Source of the DNA: Lachnospiraceae bacterium
GTDB taxonomy: Bacteria; Bacillota; Clostridia; Lachnospirales; Lachnospiraceae
Direction: 5' to 3'
NCBI GenBank assembly: GCA_009911035.1
Contig: QXWO01000045.1
Coordinates: 1-49,872, forward strand
DNA length: 49,872 nucleotides
The notes under the pieces: model-generated
Seen by the model: only the letters and a program-made list of their open reading frames with translations
The model's database searches: none
Told to the model about the DNA's origin: nothing
Part shown: positions 30,550-39,400 of the stretch, piece by piece
How the letters are laid out: every line of letters starts with the position of its first letter
Position numbering within the stretch: the stretch's first letter is position 1
Translations under genes and position numbers: made by a program

Positions 30550-31016
30550 CAATAATTCAGTTAGTGGAAGATCTGTCAGAGGAATTAAAGGACGTTCTGT
30601 CCCACATGCAGTTTCCGGATGAGCTGACGGGAAAGACAACGGATATCAATGTATTCCAGTTCGGCATTCCACGGGAAAAAACAGCAGAGGATAAAAAGAA
30701 AAAATTTCCCTACATATTGATTGTTCCCGATGAAGGAGGAATTGAAGACAGTACATCGCCCCAGACAGTAAGCATACAGATTCTTATAGGTATTTATGAT
30801 AAGGGGCTGGAGAATCAGGGGAAAAGGCAGGTACTCAATGTAATTAATGACATATGCGAAAGATTTCTTAAAAATCCTGCGATGAAAGGATGGTGTTATG
30901 CGGATGAAAAAATAACATGGGTTATAGATAAGGAAGATGAATATCCGTATCATTACGGAGCAGTCTGGATGGTGTTCAACACACCGGCTTTTAGAAGGGA
31001 GGACAGATTCGTATGA
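30546..31016 (+). CDS. Tail terminator-like protein
   Basis: The 156-residue product starts TIIQLVEDLSEELKDVLSHM and includes KKKFPYILIVPDEGG, resembling small tail-terminator/completion proteins. By order (Z-like, terminator, sheath) it caps the tail tube. It overlaps neighbours by 4 bases each. Confidence 0.6.
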   Translation: MTIIQLVEDLSEELKDVLSHMQFPDELTGKTTDINVFQFGIPREKTAEDKKKKFPYILIVPDEGGIEDSTSPQTVSIQILIGIYDKGLENQGKRQVLNVINDICERFLKNPAMKGWCYADEKITWVIDKEDEYPYHYGAVWMVFNTPAFRREDRFV

Positions 31017-31294
31017 GTGCAGCAAAAGAAGCAAAAAAGCCAGATATAAAGGGAAAACGCACTACAGAGCAGAAAAAAACAGTTGTCTATGTCGGTCCGT
31101 CTATCAAAAATGTAATATCTGCCGGGACGGTATATAATAACGGAATTCCCGAGACGTTTATCCAGGAGATGGACAGGCAGCCGGTTATAAAAAGCCTGCT
31201 GGTGCCAGTAGAACAACTGGCAGAAGCACGAAAAGAACTGGCAAGAGCCGGAAGTGCACTGAAAACAATTTATGATAAGGTTATTACGAAGTGA
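31013..31294 (+). CDS. Small phage protein before the sheath
   Basis: The 93-residue basic product has KKTVVYVGPSIKNVISAGTVYNNG and a helical C-terminus (VEQLAEARKELARAGSALK). Proteins of this kind precede the sheath gene in Firmicute myophages; the function is unknown. It is coupled to neighbours by overlaps. Confidence 0.6.
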   Translation: MSAAKEAKKPDIKGKRTTEQKKTVVYVGPSIKNVISAGTVYNNGIPETFIQEMDRQPVIKSLLVPVEQLAEARKELARAGSALKTIYDKVITK

Positions 31295-31308
31295 CAGGAG
31301 GAAAGGTT

Positions 31309-32772
31309 ATGACAGGTTATAAGCATGGCGCGTATGTGCAGGAGGCAGATTACAGTATTCCGGCGCCCAAAAAAAATGAATCCGGCCTGCATGTGTTTTT
31401 TGGCACAGCGCCAATTAATCAGGCAGCGGAACCTGAAAAGGCAGTGAATCAGCTTATTGTCGCAAAGTCGTATGAGGAAGCCGTGGAGAGACTGGGGTAT
31501 TCGGAAGATTTTGAAAAATATACGCTCTGTCAGGTGATGGATGCCTACTTTAAGTTATTTGGCGTTGGCCCGGTAGTATTCTGTAACGTGCTTGACTGTG
31601 AAAGGCATGTGAAGGAAAACGAAGAAAAGGAATGCCAGGTAACTGATAACCAGGCGGTTGTAAATCTGGAGGGCATACTGCCGGGGTCACTTGCAGTAAA
31701 AAATGCAGCAGGGAGCGAAGAACTTGTAAAAGATGTTGATTATATCACTTCTTTTAATGAAAAAGGGCATCTGGTCATTACGCTTCTCGCGTCAGGAAAA
31801 GGCGGCAGTGAAAAATCTCTTAAAGTGGCATCAAAAAGCATTTCCCCGGACGCGGTGCAGGAAGAGGATATCATAGGAGGGATTAATGTTGAGACCGGAA
31901 AAGAGACGGGGTTAGAACTTGTGCGCAGGGTATATCCCAGATGCGGCATGTTTCCCGGTCTTATTGCGGCACCGGGATGGTGCCATAAAAAGAATGTGGC
32001 CGCCGTCATGGCAGAAAAATGCAGGGAGATTAATGGTGTATTCCGCTGTGAATGTCTGATAGACATTGATACTGACATGGCAAAAAAATATATGGACTGT
32101 GAAAGGGTGAAGGAAGAAAAAGGACTGTTAAGCGAAACTATGATTGTATTATGGCCTATGGCACTGGCAGGCGGAAAGAAATATTATTATTCGGCTGTAT
32201 ATGGGGCCATGACAGCAAAGACAGATGCGGATAATGATTCCATCCCAACAGTGTCCCCTTCTAACAGACCCCTTTATATTGACGGGGCGGTGCTTATGGA
32301 TGGCACAGAGATCAATCTTGACCAGCCGGAAGCCAATACGCTGAACGGACAGGGGATTGTAACCATATTAAATAATGGCGGATTGCGGAGCTGGGGAAAC
32401 AACACGGCAGCTTATCCCAGCATGACAAAAACAAAAGACAGGTGGATTAACTGCAGAAGGGCGTTTTCATGGTGGGGCAACAGCTTTATTGTGACATGCC
32501 GGGATAAGGTGGATGATCCGGCGAACTACCAGTTGATAGAATCCATTGTTGATGCGGAGAATATACGTGGAAACAGTTATGTCCAACAGGGTAAATTTGC
32601 AGGAATCAGGATGGAGTATGATGCGGAGGAAAATAGAGCTGAAAGCCTTCTGGAAGGAAAGATTCTGGTAAGGCAGTATATAGCGCCGTTCACCCCGGCG
32701 GAATATATTCTTAACATCCTTTCCTTTGATCCGTCACTTTTAGAAAATGCTTTGGGAGGTAGCCAGCAGTGA
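31309..32772 (+). CDS. Contractile tail sheath protein
   Basis: The 487-residue product fits the tail sheath family: HGAYVQEADYSIPAPKKNES at the start, ARFGTAPINQ-like region (VFFGTAPINQAAEP), LIAAPGWCHKKNVAAVM in the middle and a C-terminal YVQQGKFAGIRMEYDAEENRA and AEYILNILSFDPS. It shows the virion has a contractile tail. ATG 31309 follows AGGAGGAAAGGTT; the earlier GTG (31291) is less likely. Confidence 0.92.
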   Translation: MTGYKHGAYVQEADYSIPAPKKNESGLHVFFGTAPINQAAEPEKAVNQLIVAKSYEEAVERLGYSEDFEKYTLCQVMDAYFKLFGVGPVVFCNVLDCERHVKENEEKECQVTDNQAVVNLEGILPGSLAVKNAAGSEELVKDVDYITSFNEKGHLVITLLASGKGGSEKSLKVASKSISPDAVQEEDIIGGINVETGKETGLELVRRVYPRCGMFPGLIAAPGWCHKKNVAAVMAEKCREINGVFRCECLIDIDTDMAKKYMDCERVKEEKGLLSETMIVLWPMALAGGKKYYYSAVYGAMTAKTDADNDSIPTVSPSNRPLYIDGAVLMDGTEINLDQPEANTLNGQGIVTILNNGGLRSWGNNTAAYPSMTKTKDRWINCRRAFSWWGNSFIVTCRDKVDDPANYQLIESIVDAENIRGNSYVQQGKFAGIRMEYDAEENRAESLLEGKILVRQYIAPFTPAEYILNILSFDPSLLENALGGSQQ

Positions 32773-33293
32773 AAAGATATATTTTACCAACAGTAACAAA
32801 TACATACAACGTATATAATAAAGGAAATATGCTGATTGGACTGTCAGATGAGATTACATTGCCGGACTTTACTGCTGTAACAGAAGAAATGTCCGGATCC
32901 GGCCTGCTTGGAAAGATACAGGAAGCTGTGATGGGGCATTTTGACAGTATGGAAATGGAAATCCCGTTTCTGAATCTGGATGATGACATCTTTTCCTTTG
33001 CCGACCCGTTGGAAGTAATTGATTTGAACCTGCGGGCATCACAGCAGACGCTTAATAAAAAAGAGGACAGCGCGGGTTACAGAGGCATCAGGATTGCGGT
33101 ACGCGGCAAATTGAAATCATTCAAGCCGGGCGTATTGAAACAGGGCGGAAAGATGGGATCGTCCATCACCCTGGAACTTCACTATATCCTGATACAGATT
33201 GACGGAGAAACAAAGCTGGAACTGGATAAGCTGAACGCGGTGTACAGGGTGAATGGCAAAGATATTATGGAAGAAATGAGAAAATATTGTTAA
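32769..33293 (+). CDS. Major tail tube protein (P2 gpFII family)
   Basis: The 174-residue product has the FII pattern: NVYNKGNMLIGLSDEITLPDF and, later, RGIRIAVRGKLKSFKPGVLKQ and SITLELHYILIQIDGE. It polymerises into the inner tube inside the sheath. It overlaps the sheath gene by 4 bases. The operon is interrupted after this gene by an accessory block. Confidence 0.92.
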   Translation: MKRYILPTVTNTYNVYNKGNMLIGLSDEITLPDFTAVTEEMSGSGLLGKIQEAVMGHFDSMEMEIPFLNLDDDIFSFADPLEVIDLNLRASQQTLNKKEDSAGYRGIRIAVRGKLKSFKPGVLKQGGKMGSSITLELHYILIQIDGETKLELDKLNAVYRVNGKDIMEEMRKYC

Positions 33294-33298
33294 AAAAG

Positions 33299-33406
33299 AT
33301 GAATTACGAAAGTATGGTACAGGAACTGGTAGGACGGATAGAAGACGATGATATTGTCTTTCTACGCCAGATATATACAATTATTGTAAGACATATAAAA
33401 AAGTGA
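33299..33406 (+). CDS. 35-residue peptide after the tube gene
   Basis: ATG 33299 follows the tube gene by 5 bases, with no clear ribosome site. The product NYESMVQELVGRIEDDDIVF continues RQIYTIIVRHIKK, a helical pattern of a kind common in small Clostridial proteins. It ends just before terminator T1. Confidence 0.45.
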   Translation: MNYESMVQELVGRIEDDDIVFLRQIYTIIVRHIKK

Positions 33407-33410
33407 GGAA

Positions 33411-33446
33411 TAAAAGAGAACGCTTGGAAACAGGCGTTCTCTTTTA
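33411..33446 (+). terminator. Terminator T1 (copy 1 of 3)
   Basis: Perfect 13-bp stem TAAAAGAGAACGC / GCGTTCTCTTTTA with loop TTGGAAACAG. The core GAACGCTT(G/A)GAAA(C/T)AGGCGTTC recurs at 34048 and 35855. Confidence 0.85.
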
Positions 33447-33468
33447 GCAAAAGGAATGAAATTATTTC

Positions 33469-33497
33469 TTGACTTTTGGTCGACCATAATTTATAAT
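33469..33497 (+). promoter_or_regulatory. Strong promoter with operator palindrome in the spacer
   Basis: TTGACT 33469-33474, 17-bp spacer, TATAAT 33492-33497. The spacer contains the perfect 10-bp palindrome TGGTCGACCA (33478-33487), which would let a repressor block RNA polymerase. Confidence 0.8.
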
Positions 33498-33559
33498 ATA
33501 ATTACAGTTAAGGAAATGTTTAACAAGTAAGGCAGGCAGGAAGCCAGAAGGGAGAACAA

Positions 33560-33715
33560 ATGGTAGATATGGGAATGACGGACAAACAGTTCAATGGTTT
33601 TGTAAGATTTCTGTTAGATGCTCTGAAAGACGCAATAGAAGAAAAGGAAAGCGATAAGAAAGATGAAAAACTCACAAAAATCGCTGACAATCTGCAAAAG
33701 ACATTAGAAGATTAA
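33560..33715 (+). CDS. Small accessory protein (51 residues)
   Basis: ATG 33560 follows GGGAGAACAA. The product has MTDKQFNGFVRFLLDALKDA, a helical motif found in small proteins of Firmicute mobile elements, then a Lys/Glu-rich coiled tail. It is the first gene of the accessory block under the palindrome promoter. The function is unknown. Confidence 0.6.
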   Translation: MVDMGMTDKQFNGFVRFLLDALKDAIEEKESDKKDEKLTKIADNLQKTLED

Positions 33716-33716
33716 A

Positions 33717-33778
33717 AGCCCCGTTTATTTCTAAACAGGGCTAAACCACAAAGAGGGGCGGTACTTGCCACTGCCCCT
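33717..33778. other. Two hairpins between accessory genes
   Basis: Stem AGCCC.GTTTA/TAAAC.GGGCT (33717-33742) and stem AGGGGC/GCCCCT (33754-33778). Neither has a T run on either strand, so they look like RNA structure or protein sites rather than classic terminators. Confidence 0.45.
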
Positions 33779-33853
33779 ATACCAAATTAATAATAGCATT
33801 TATGGGACAAAAAGGCAAGAATAAAGGGGTGATGAACCGTAGAAAAGAAAAAG

Positions 33854-34018
33854 ATGGGCAGACCAACGGAAAACCCCCGAACTGAAAAAGTAGGCTTTAG
33901 GATGTCGCTGACTGAAATTGCAGATATACAAAAATGTGCGGATGCAATGGAAACACAGCGTGTAAATGCAGTAGTCGAGGGGATACAGCTTCTTAAAGAG
34001 AAATTGGGAATATCATAA
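33854..34018 (+). CDS. Ribbon-helix-helix-like small protein (54 residues)
   Basis: Starts MGRPTENPRTEKVGFRMSLTE, close to the common GRPTxNPK...RVTxxE opening of CopG-like phage/mobile-element proteins, then a helical half (CADAMETQRVNAVVEGIQLL). It probably binds DNA as a dimer and could act on the palindromic promoter upstream. The ribosome site is poor (ATG 33854 follows GAAAAGAAAAAG). Confidence 0.6.
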   Translation: MGRPTENPRTEKVGFRMSLTEIADIQKCADAMETQRVNAVVEGIQLLKEKLGIS

Positions 34019-34047
34019 AAAGTTTGATACAGGAAGTGAGTAATATG

Positions 34048-34079
34048 AGAGAACGCTTAGAAATAGGCGTTCTTTTTTA
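34048..34079 (+). terminator. Terminator T2 (copy 2 of 3)
   Basis: AGAACGC / GCGTTCT stem (34050-34056 with 34067-34073) followed by T6. Same core as T1 and T3 with a shorter stem and two loop changes. Confidence 0.85.
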
Positions 34080-34097
34080 TGGCAAGCGTATATTGTA

Positions 34098-34126
34098 TTG
34101 CGCAGAAAAATGGAGGGTGATATAAT
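34098..34126 (+). promoter_or_regulatory. Promoter-like element before the 320-aa gene
   Basis: TTGCGC 34098-34103, 17-bp spacer, TATAAT 34121-34126. It lies so near the ATG at 34130 that the true start may be a later ATG (34160, after GGAGGT) if this promoter is used. Confidence 0.5.
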
Positions 34127-34129
34127 CAG

Positions 34130-35092
34130 ATGAAAATACGGATGGAGGTCCTGGAAAAAATGAGACTGTACAATACATACTATATATGCAAGCAATGCAG
34201 AGATATTATCAAGGGGTTAAGTTTTACTTCTAAGGGGCAGACTTATAAAATTAACAATTGGTTTTCTTATAGAGAAGCACTATTTACCGTAAGACAAATA
34301 GATATTTTTTCCGAGAGTGTTGATATATTTTATGAAACAGTTCCAGTATTTGTCAGGGAAAAGGAAGAGCCTGAAATTGATGCGGATATAAGGTCAAGGT
34401 TGTTGAATCTGATGAGTACTATGGTTAAGGAAATGGACGTAATCATTGAACTATATGAGAGCATCAATGATTCCGAAAATGAAAAAGGAATTGACGTAAA
34501 GATACCTCCATGCGATTCACTTGAGCAATATATTTCTTACTTAAAAGAAATAAATTTTATCTTTTCCCAATGCCCCTTTTTGCAGCATAAAGATGGAACT
34601 ATCAAATTTAAAACGGTTGATGTAGGCTCACAGTGGCTTTCATTTGCTATTATGGCGACTACAGGAACGGCAGTGGTCACTTATATTTTAAAGAATCTTG
34701 CCATACTGGTAGATAAAACGATTCAAATAAAATCGCATATAAAGAATATAGAACAGCAGGAGGAAGTTCTTCGCGCAAAGAAACTTCAAAATGATGTTTT
34801 AGAATCTACATTGGAAGGGTTTAGGATTTTAAAAAAGCATTATTATGAGGAGGCAGTGGATTCCATCGAGGCAGAAAATAAGGACACTCCGTTAAAGGAC
34901 GGGGAAGAAAGGGGAAAAGTAGAAAAGTGTATGGAAAAGCTGGGAGAACTGCTGGATAAAGGGGTAGAGATTTATGCGTCAATTGATACCGGCAAAGACA
35001 TTCAGGTATTGTTTCCGGCACTTCAGGACAAGGTGGAATTGTCAGATAGTGTTATCAAGTATATAGAGGATAAGCAGAATTCAGCCCAATAA
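34130..35092 (+). CDS. Unknown membrane-associated accessory protein (320 residues)
   Basis: A protein with a charged N-terminal domain, a hydrophobic segment at about residues 167-190 (SQWLSFAIMATTGTAVVTYI plus LAILV) and a C-terminal coiled coil (QIKSHIKNIEQQEEVLRAKK). ATG 34130 has GGAGGG about 12 bases upstream; ATG 34160 is an alternative. No enzyme motif is visible. It is a moron-type gene inside the tail operon, with its own promoter, next to HicAB. A role in host interaction or defence against other phages is possible but unproven. Confidence 0.6.
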   Translation: MKIRMEVLEKMRLYNTYYICKQCRDIIKGLSFTSKGQTYKINNWFSYREALFTVRQIDIFSESVDIFYETVPVFVREKEEPEIDADIRSRLLNLMSTMVKEMDVIIELYESINDSENEKGIDVKIPPCDSLEQYISYLKEINFIFSQCPFLQHKDGTIKFKTVDVGSQWLSFAIMATTGTAVVTYILKNLAILVDKTIQIKSHIKNIEQQEEVLRAKKLQNDVLESTLEGFRILKKHYYEEAVDSIEAENKDTPLKDGEERGKVEKCMEKLGELLDKGVEIYASIDTGKDIQVLFPALQDKVELSDSVIKYIEDKQNSAQ

Positions 35093-35110
35093 AAAGTTTT
35101 GTAAAAAGTA

Positions 35111-35139
35111 TTGACAATGCGTATCAATGCGCATATAAT
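35111..35139 (+). promoter_or_regulatory. Consensus promoter/operator of the HicAB module
   Basis: TTGACA 35111-35116, exactly 17 bp, TATAAT 35134-35139. The spacer holds ATGCG (35117-35121) and CGCAT (35130-35134), an inverted repeat likely bound by HicB for autoregulation. Confidence 0.85.
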
Positions 35140-35179
35140 TTATTTAATTAGACAAATCAAGAAAGGAGCTGTGCTATGT

Positions 35180-35362
35180 TTGAAGGTATCTGAATTAATC
35201 AGAATATTGAAAAAGAATGACTGTTATCTAAAAAGAAATGGCAGGAGCCATGACATCTGGTACAGTAATAAAACTAGAAAACAGTTTTCGGTACCAAGAC
35301 ATTTATCTCAGGATATTCCCAAGGGGACATATGAGAATATTAAGAAAGACGCAGGATTTTAG
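35180..35362 (+). CDS. hicA: HicA-family mRNA interferase toxin
   Basis: The 60-residue product has the HicA pattern: KVSELIRILKKNDCYLKRNG, then RSHDIWYSNKTRKQFSVPRH with the catalytic His in GRSHDIW, and KGTYENIKKDAGF at the end. It has the dsRBD-like fold that cleaves mRNA. TTG 35180 is preceded by AAGGAGCTGTGCTATG; the earlier ORF start at 35111 is inside the promoter and is rejected. A five-codon ATG ORF (35176) precedes the start in another frame. Confidence 0.9.
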   Translation: MKVSELIRILKKNDCYLKRNGRSHDIWYSNKTRKQFSVPRHLSQDIPKGTYENIKKDAGF

Positions 35363-35429
35363 AGAACCTGAAACTTTCTTAATTATATGAAGACCTTTTT
35401 AATACTATAAATGGAGGTTATTAGATTAG

Positions 35430-35828
35430 ATGAGTAAGTATGCATATCCAGCAGTGTTTACAAAAGAGGATGATGGAAAATATTCAGTTATATTCCGGGA
35501 CCTGGAAGGTTGTTATACCTGTGGGGATAGCATCGAACATACAATTGAAATGGCCGAAGATGCACTTGCTTTAGTATTGTATGAGTATGAAGCGGAAGGA
35601 AAAGAAATACCTGTACCTTCTGAACTTAATACGATTAAAGTTGATTCTAATGAATTCGTAAATTATATCAAATGCGATACATTAGAATATAGAAAGATGT
35701 ATAATAATAAATCTGTGAGGAAAAACGTGACATTACCGGAATGGCTGAATGAGGAGGCAGAAAAACTGGAATTAAATTTCTCACAAATTTTACGTGAAGC
35801 ACTATTACAAAAGATTGGACAGTGTTAA
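35430..35828 (+). CDS. hicB: HicB-family antitoxin
   Basis: The 132-residue product has the HicB RNase H-like domain (AYPAVFTKEDDGKYSVIFRDLEGC, then AEDALALVLYEYEAEGKEIP) and a C-terminal ribbon-helix-helix region (NVTLPEWLNEEAEKLELNFS) that binds DNA. It neutralises HicA and represses the module. ATG 35430 lies 67 bases after HicA. It ends before terminator T3. Confidence 0.9.
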   Translation: MSKYAYPAVFTKEDDGKYSVIFRDLEGCYTCGDSIEHTIEMAEDALALVLYEYEAEGKEIPVPSELNTIKVDSNEFVNYIKCDTLEYRKMYNNKSVRKNVTLPEWLNEEAEKLELNFSQILREALLQKIGQC

Positions 35829-35854
35829 GCAGATAAAATGAAAAATAATGTAGA

Positions 35855-35889
35855 AAAAAGAGAACGCTTGGAAACAGGCGTTCTTTTTA
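35855..35889 (+). terminator. Terminator T3 (copy 3 of 3)
   Basis: Same hairpin core as T1 with GAACGCTTGGAAACAGGCGTTC followed by T5. It closes the accessory block immediately before the tail chaperone gene. Confidence 0.85.
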
Positions 35890-35914
35890 TATAAAAAATA
35901 TGGAGGAAAAGAAA

Positions 35915-36244
35915 ATGGAAAAAGAAAAGGAATTAATGGGGCAGAAACCAGATGCAGTCGACTTTATGGTAGTAAAATTGTCAAAACCATATCAGTTTGA
36001 AGGTGAAACATTCACAGAGATAGACCTGAACAAACTGGAGGATTTAACCGGTGCCGACATGATTAGTATTAACCGCATGATGAAAAAGAGAGGAAATACG
36101 GATGCGTCACCTGAAATCACAATGGAATTTGCTTTCTTTGCAGCATACCATGCGTCAAAAATCCCGTTGGAGTTTTTCTACCAGTTGAATATGAAAGACG
36201 CCATGAGGATTAAAACCCGGGTAAACTATTTTTTAATGTATTAG
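35915..36244 (+). CDS. Tail assembly chaperone, short form (gpE/gpG-like)
   Basis: The 109-residue product (DFMVVKLSKPYQFEGETFTEI ... NKLEDLTGADM) has the beta-rich opening and helical end of tail assembly chaperones placed before the tape measure gene, as P2 gpE. It keeps the tape measure soluble during tube assembly. ATG 35915 follows GGAGGAAAAGAAA. A slippery heptamer near its 3' end gives a longer form (see next entry). Confidence 0.8.
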   Translation: MEKEKELMGQKPDAVDFMVVKLSKPYQFEGETFTEIDLNKLEDLTGADMISINRMMKKRGNTDASPEITMEFAFFAAYHASKIPLEFFYQLNMKDAMRIKTRVNYFLMY

Positions 36245-36420
36245 GAATGGAACCGGAGGACTTCGGCGCCGTTCATGAAATGGTAATATCTTTAGCATTG
36301 AGATTAAGGACAGGAGTAGATTTTTTCTATAATCTGCCCTTTTTTGATGTGTTGGATATTATGAGGGAGGCAGTAAAAAAGTGGCCAAAAACAGTGAATA
36401 CAGGATGGCTATTAAAATAG
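35915..36420 (+). CDS. Tail assembly chaperone, -1 frameshift extended form
   Basis: After T TTT TTA at 36229-36235, a -1 slip leads into a frame that stays open to TAG 36418 and reads NVLGMEPEDFGAVHEMVI, then RLRTGVDFFYNLPFFDVLDI and MREAVKKWPKTVN. Without the slip the short form ends 7 bases later at TAG 36242. Two forms in this ratio-controlled way are the rule in long-tailed phages (lambda G/GT, P2 E/E+E'). The 3' end overlaps the tape measure start (36381). Confidence 0.8.
36229..36235 (+). promoter_or_regulatory. Slippery heptamer for programmed -1 frameshift
   Basis: T TTT TTA in the zero frame (codons TTT 36230, TTA 36233), a canonical X XXY YYZ site, 6 bases before the zero-frame stop. 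Confidence 0.8.
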
Positions 36421-39400
36421 CCGGTGAAATTGAAAAATCATTATATAACTGTACAGATTTAACGAGAAAAGAACTGAATAAAATCGCAAGGGCAGCCGCT
36501 TACACTTCAACACATACAAAAGACACTTTTTCGGGAGGACTGAAAGAAACCGAACCTTTTTTTGAAGGGCTGGAAAAGGCAGGAGTAAAGGCATTTAAGG
36601 CGGTGGCATCTGCCGCCGCCGCTGCCGGGACAGCGGTAATCGGTGCAGGCACTCTGGCGGCCAATGCAGGGATTGAATATGAATCAGCATTTGCCGGGGT
36701 CAAAAAGACTACAGAAGCAACCGTGCAGGAATATGAGCAGATGCGGAAAGAGGTTCTTTCCATGACAAGAGAAATTCCTGCGGCGGCATCAGAAATTGCA
36801 GAAGTAGCAGAGGCCGCAGGCCAGCTTGGAATAGGGAAAGAGAACCTGCTTGGATTTTCCCGGGTAATGATTGATCTGGGAGAATCCACTGACCTGGCTT
36901 CAACAGAAGCGGCATCCGCACTTGCCAAGTTTTCAAACATCACGAACCCGGACATGAAAGCAGATGATTATAGCCGGCTGGGGTCAGTTGTTGTTGATCT
37001 CGGTAATAATTTCGCTACTACAGAATCCGATATTGTGTCCATGGCAACTAATATGGCTTCAGCAGGAGAACTTGCAGGATTTACACAGGCCCAGATTATG
37101 GCCATGGCTACGGCCATGTCAAGTGTTGGTATTGAGGCGGAAGCCGGCGGATCATCCATGAGCAAAATAATCAAAAAAGTGCAGGTAGCAGTAGAGACAA
37201 ATAGTAAAAGCCTGCAGGATTATGCCAGTGTAGCTGGAAAGTCGGTAGAGGAATTCAGGGAGGATTTCAAAGAGGACGGTTTGGCCGCGATTGCCGCTTT
37301 TATTGGCGGGCTGAATGATGTGGAACGGAATGGAAAATCAGCAACCGTGATACTTGAAGAAATGGGTCTTACAGAAGTACGGTTAAGCAACACATTACTT
37401 AGTCTTGCGAATGCAGATGATCTTATGCTGAGGGCGGTAGAGACAGCAAATAACGCATGGGAAGAAAACATTGCGCTTTCAAGGGAAGCGGCCACGCGGT
37501 ACGAGACAACGGAAAGTAAGATTGCCATCATGCAGAACGGTTTTACAGAAATGGGAATAGCAATGTATGACCAGTTCAATGAGCCGCTGCGGGAAGGAAT
37601 TGATGTAATTACCGAATTAGTGCATGAAGCCACGATGGATATTTCAAACAGCAATGTGATTCATGACATAGCCCAGAATGTTGTAGATAATATTCCGACT
37701 GTCATTAGTATAACAGAACAACTGGCAGTGGCGGTAGGGAATTTTGCAGAGCCGTTCCTTACAGTCGGGGGATGGCTGGCGGATAATCCCAAGGTATTAA
37801 CCTCTGCTATCACGGGAATAGGGATGTCGCTTGCATCTTATAAAGTAGTAAAGGGAGTGACATCCTTAACTTCCGCATTTAAAGCACTGGGACCGGCGGC
37901 AATGCCTGTGCTGGCAGCAGCAGGTGGGATTGCCGCCGTGACCGGCTTAGGAGCTTATTTGGCGCAGTGGGATGCGGAAATGACGCGGGTAAATCTTGAT
38001 GAACATTTCGGGGATATAGCGCTTTCCCTGACTGATATTAATGAAGCGGCGAGGCAGATAGTAGGAGACTCATATTTAGATAAAGTGGATGAGCTTCTAT
38101 CTGCTGGCGCAGTTTCAGACAGTCTCATAAATTCCCTGGAAAGAGCCATAAGGGATATTAATGCAGAAAGATGGAAACTGTCTGTGGGCCTGTCATTTTC
38201 TGCGGAGGATAAGGAAGAGTATGCCAGAATGGCACAGCAGTATATTTCAGATGTGCAGGCATATATCAGCAATGAGGGATATACTTTCCAGTTATCGGCA
38301 GAACTGCTGTTATCCGGTTCGGTAAACATGGAGGACATCATAGCGGATAACAATGCTTTCTATACACAGCTCGGAACACAGATGCAGGAGATTGGGGGGC
38401 AGGTCAGCGATATTATAAGTGAAGCTTTGGAGAACGGCCTGGAAATAGACCAGGGAGAGATAGAACGTCTGCTGGGGCAGGCCCAGAAAATACAGGAAGC
38501 GTTGTCTGGCGGAGAATCAAAAGCAAAGCTGGAAACAATTCAGGCAAGGTATTCCGGCGCCATGCTGGACGTCAATTCATGGCAGAATCTCATGCAGGAT
38601 ATAAATAATTATGTTACCGAATCAAATGAAGAGGCATGGAATTCTTATAGCAGCAGTATAGCAAAACTGGAAGCGCGCAGGGAGCTTGACGAGAGCTATA
38701 CCCAGGAACAGTACGAGGCGGACAAGGCGGAATTCCTGCAGGGCACATATAGCAGGCAGGCGGAAAGCGCATTAAATGCTTATAACTTCCTGATGAATAC
38801 GGTAGAAGATACTTATGGCAGTGAAATAAATTCAGAATATGCGGAAAAATATATACAGGATGAATTAGATCGTCTGATGAATGAAGGGGATGGAAATAAG
38901 TATTACAGGGCACAGGATTGGAGTGACCAGACCAGAGAAATCATTACAGGCTTAAGCGTGCAGGCTGACAGACTGGGGCACATGGGTGATGCAGCTACCG
39001 AAATATTGGAATATGCCGCACCTCTGCAGGAACAGATTGATATCATTAAGCAGCACGTAGAGAGCAATGGTGGGGAATTAGATAGAGATATTCTGGAGAT
39101 GTTAAATGCGGCTGATGAAAGGATGGCTCGGTGGAAAGCAACCACAGGTGATGAAGAAAGCATGTGGAAAATGATTGGAAACGCGGCCGGCGAAAATGAA
39201 GATTATGCAGTGGTACTTATGGCAGCCCAGAAGAATGGAGCGGCAATTGCCCAGGAAGCCATTGACGCAATCAGGGAAAAGCAGCCGGAGGCGGAACAAA
39301 TTGCCCAGGAATTCCTTGAGACATCAAAGCAGGTGCTGGAGGGAGGATATGATGCGACGGTTCCTATTAACGTAGGATATAAATACGTATCTGAATATAA

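Noticed and set aside
33717-33778. Intrinsic terminators between accessory genes
   Set aside because: Both hairpins lack a T run on either strand, so they are listed only as structures.
35111-35179. Extended HicA N-terminus starting at the TTG of 35111
   Set aside because: This DNA is the consensus promoter and operator; HicA homology begins at TTG 35180.
36500-36955. Minus-strand ORFs across the tape measure gene
   Set aside because: Ser/Ala-rich frames antisense to a clear structural gene with no start signals.
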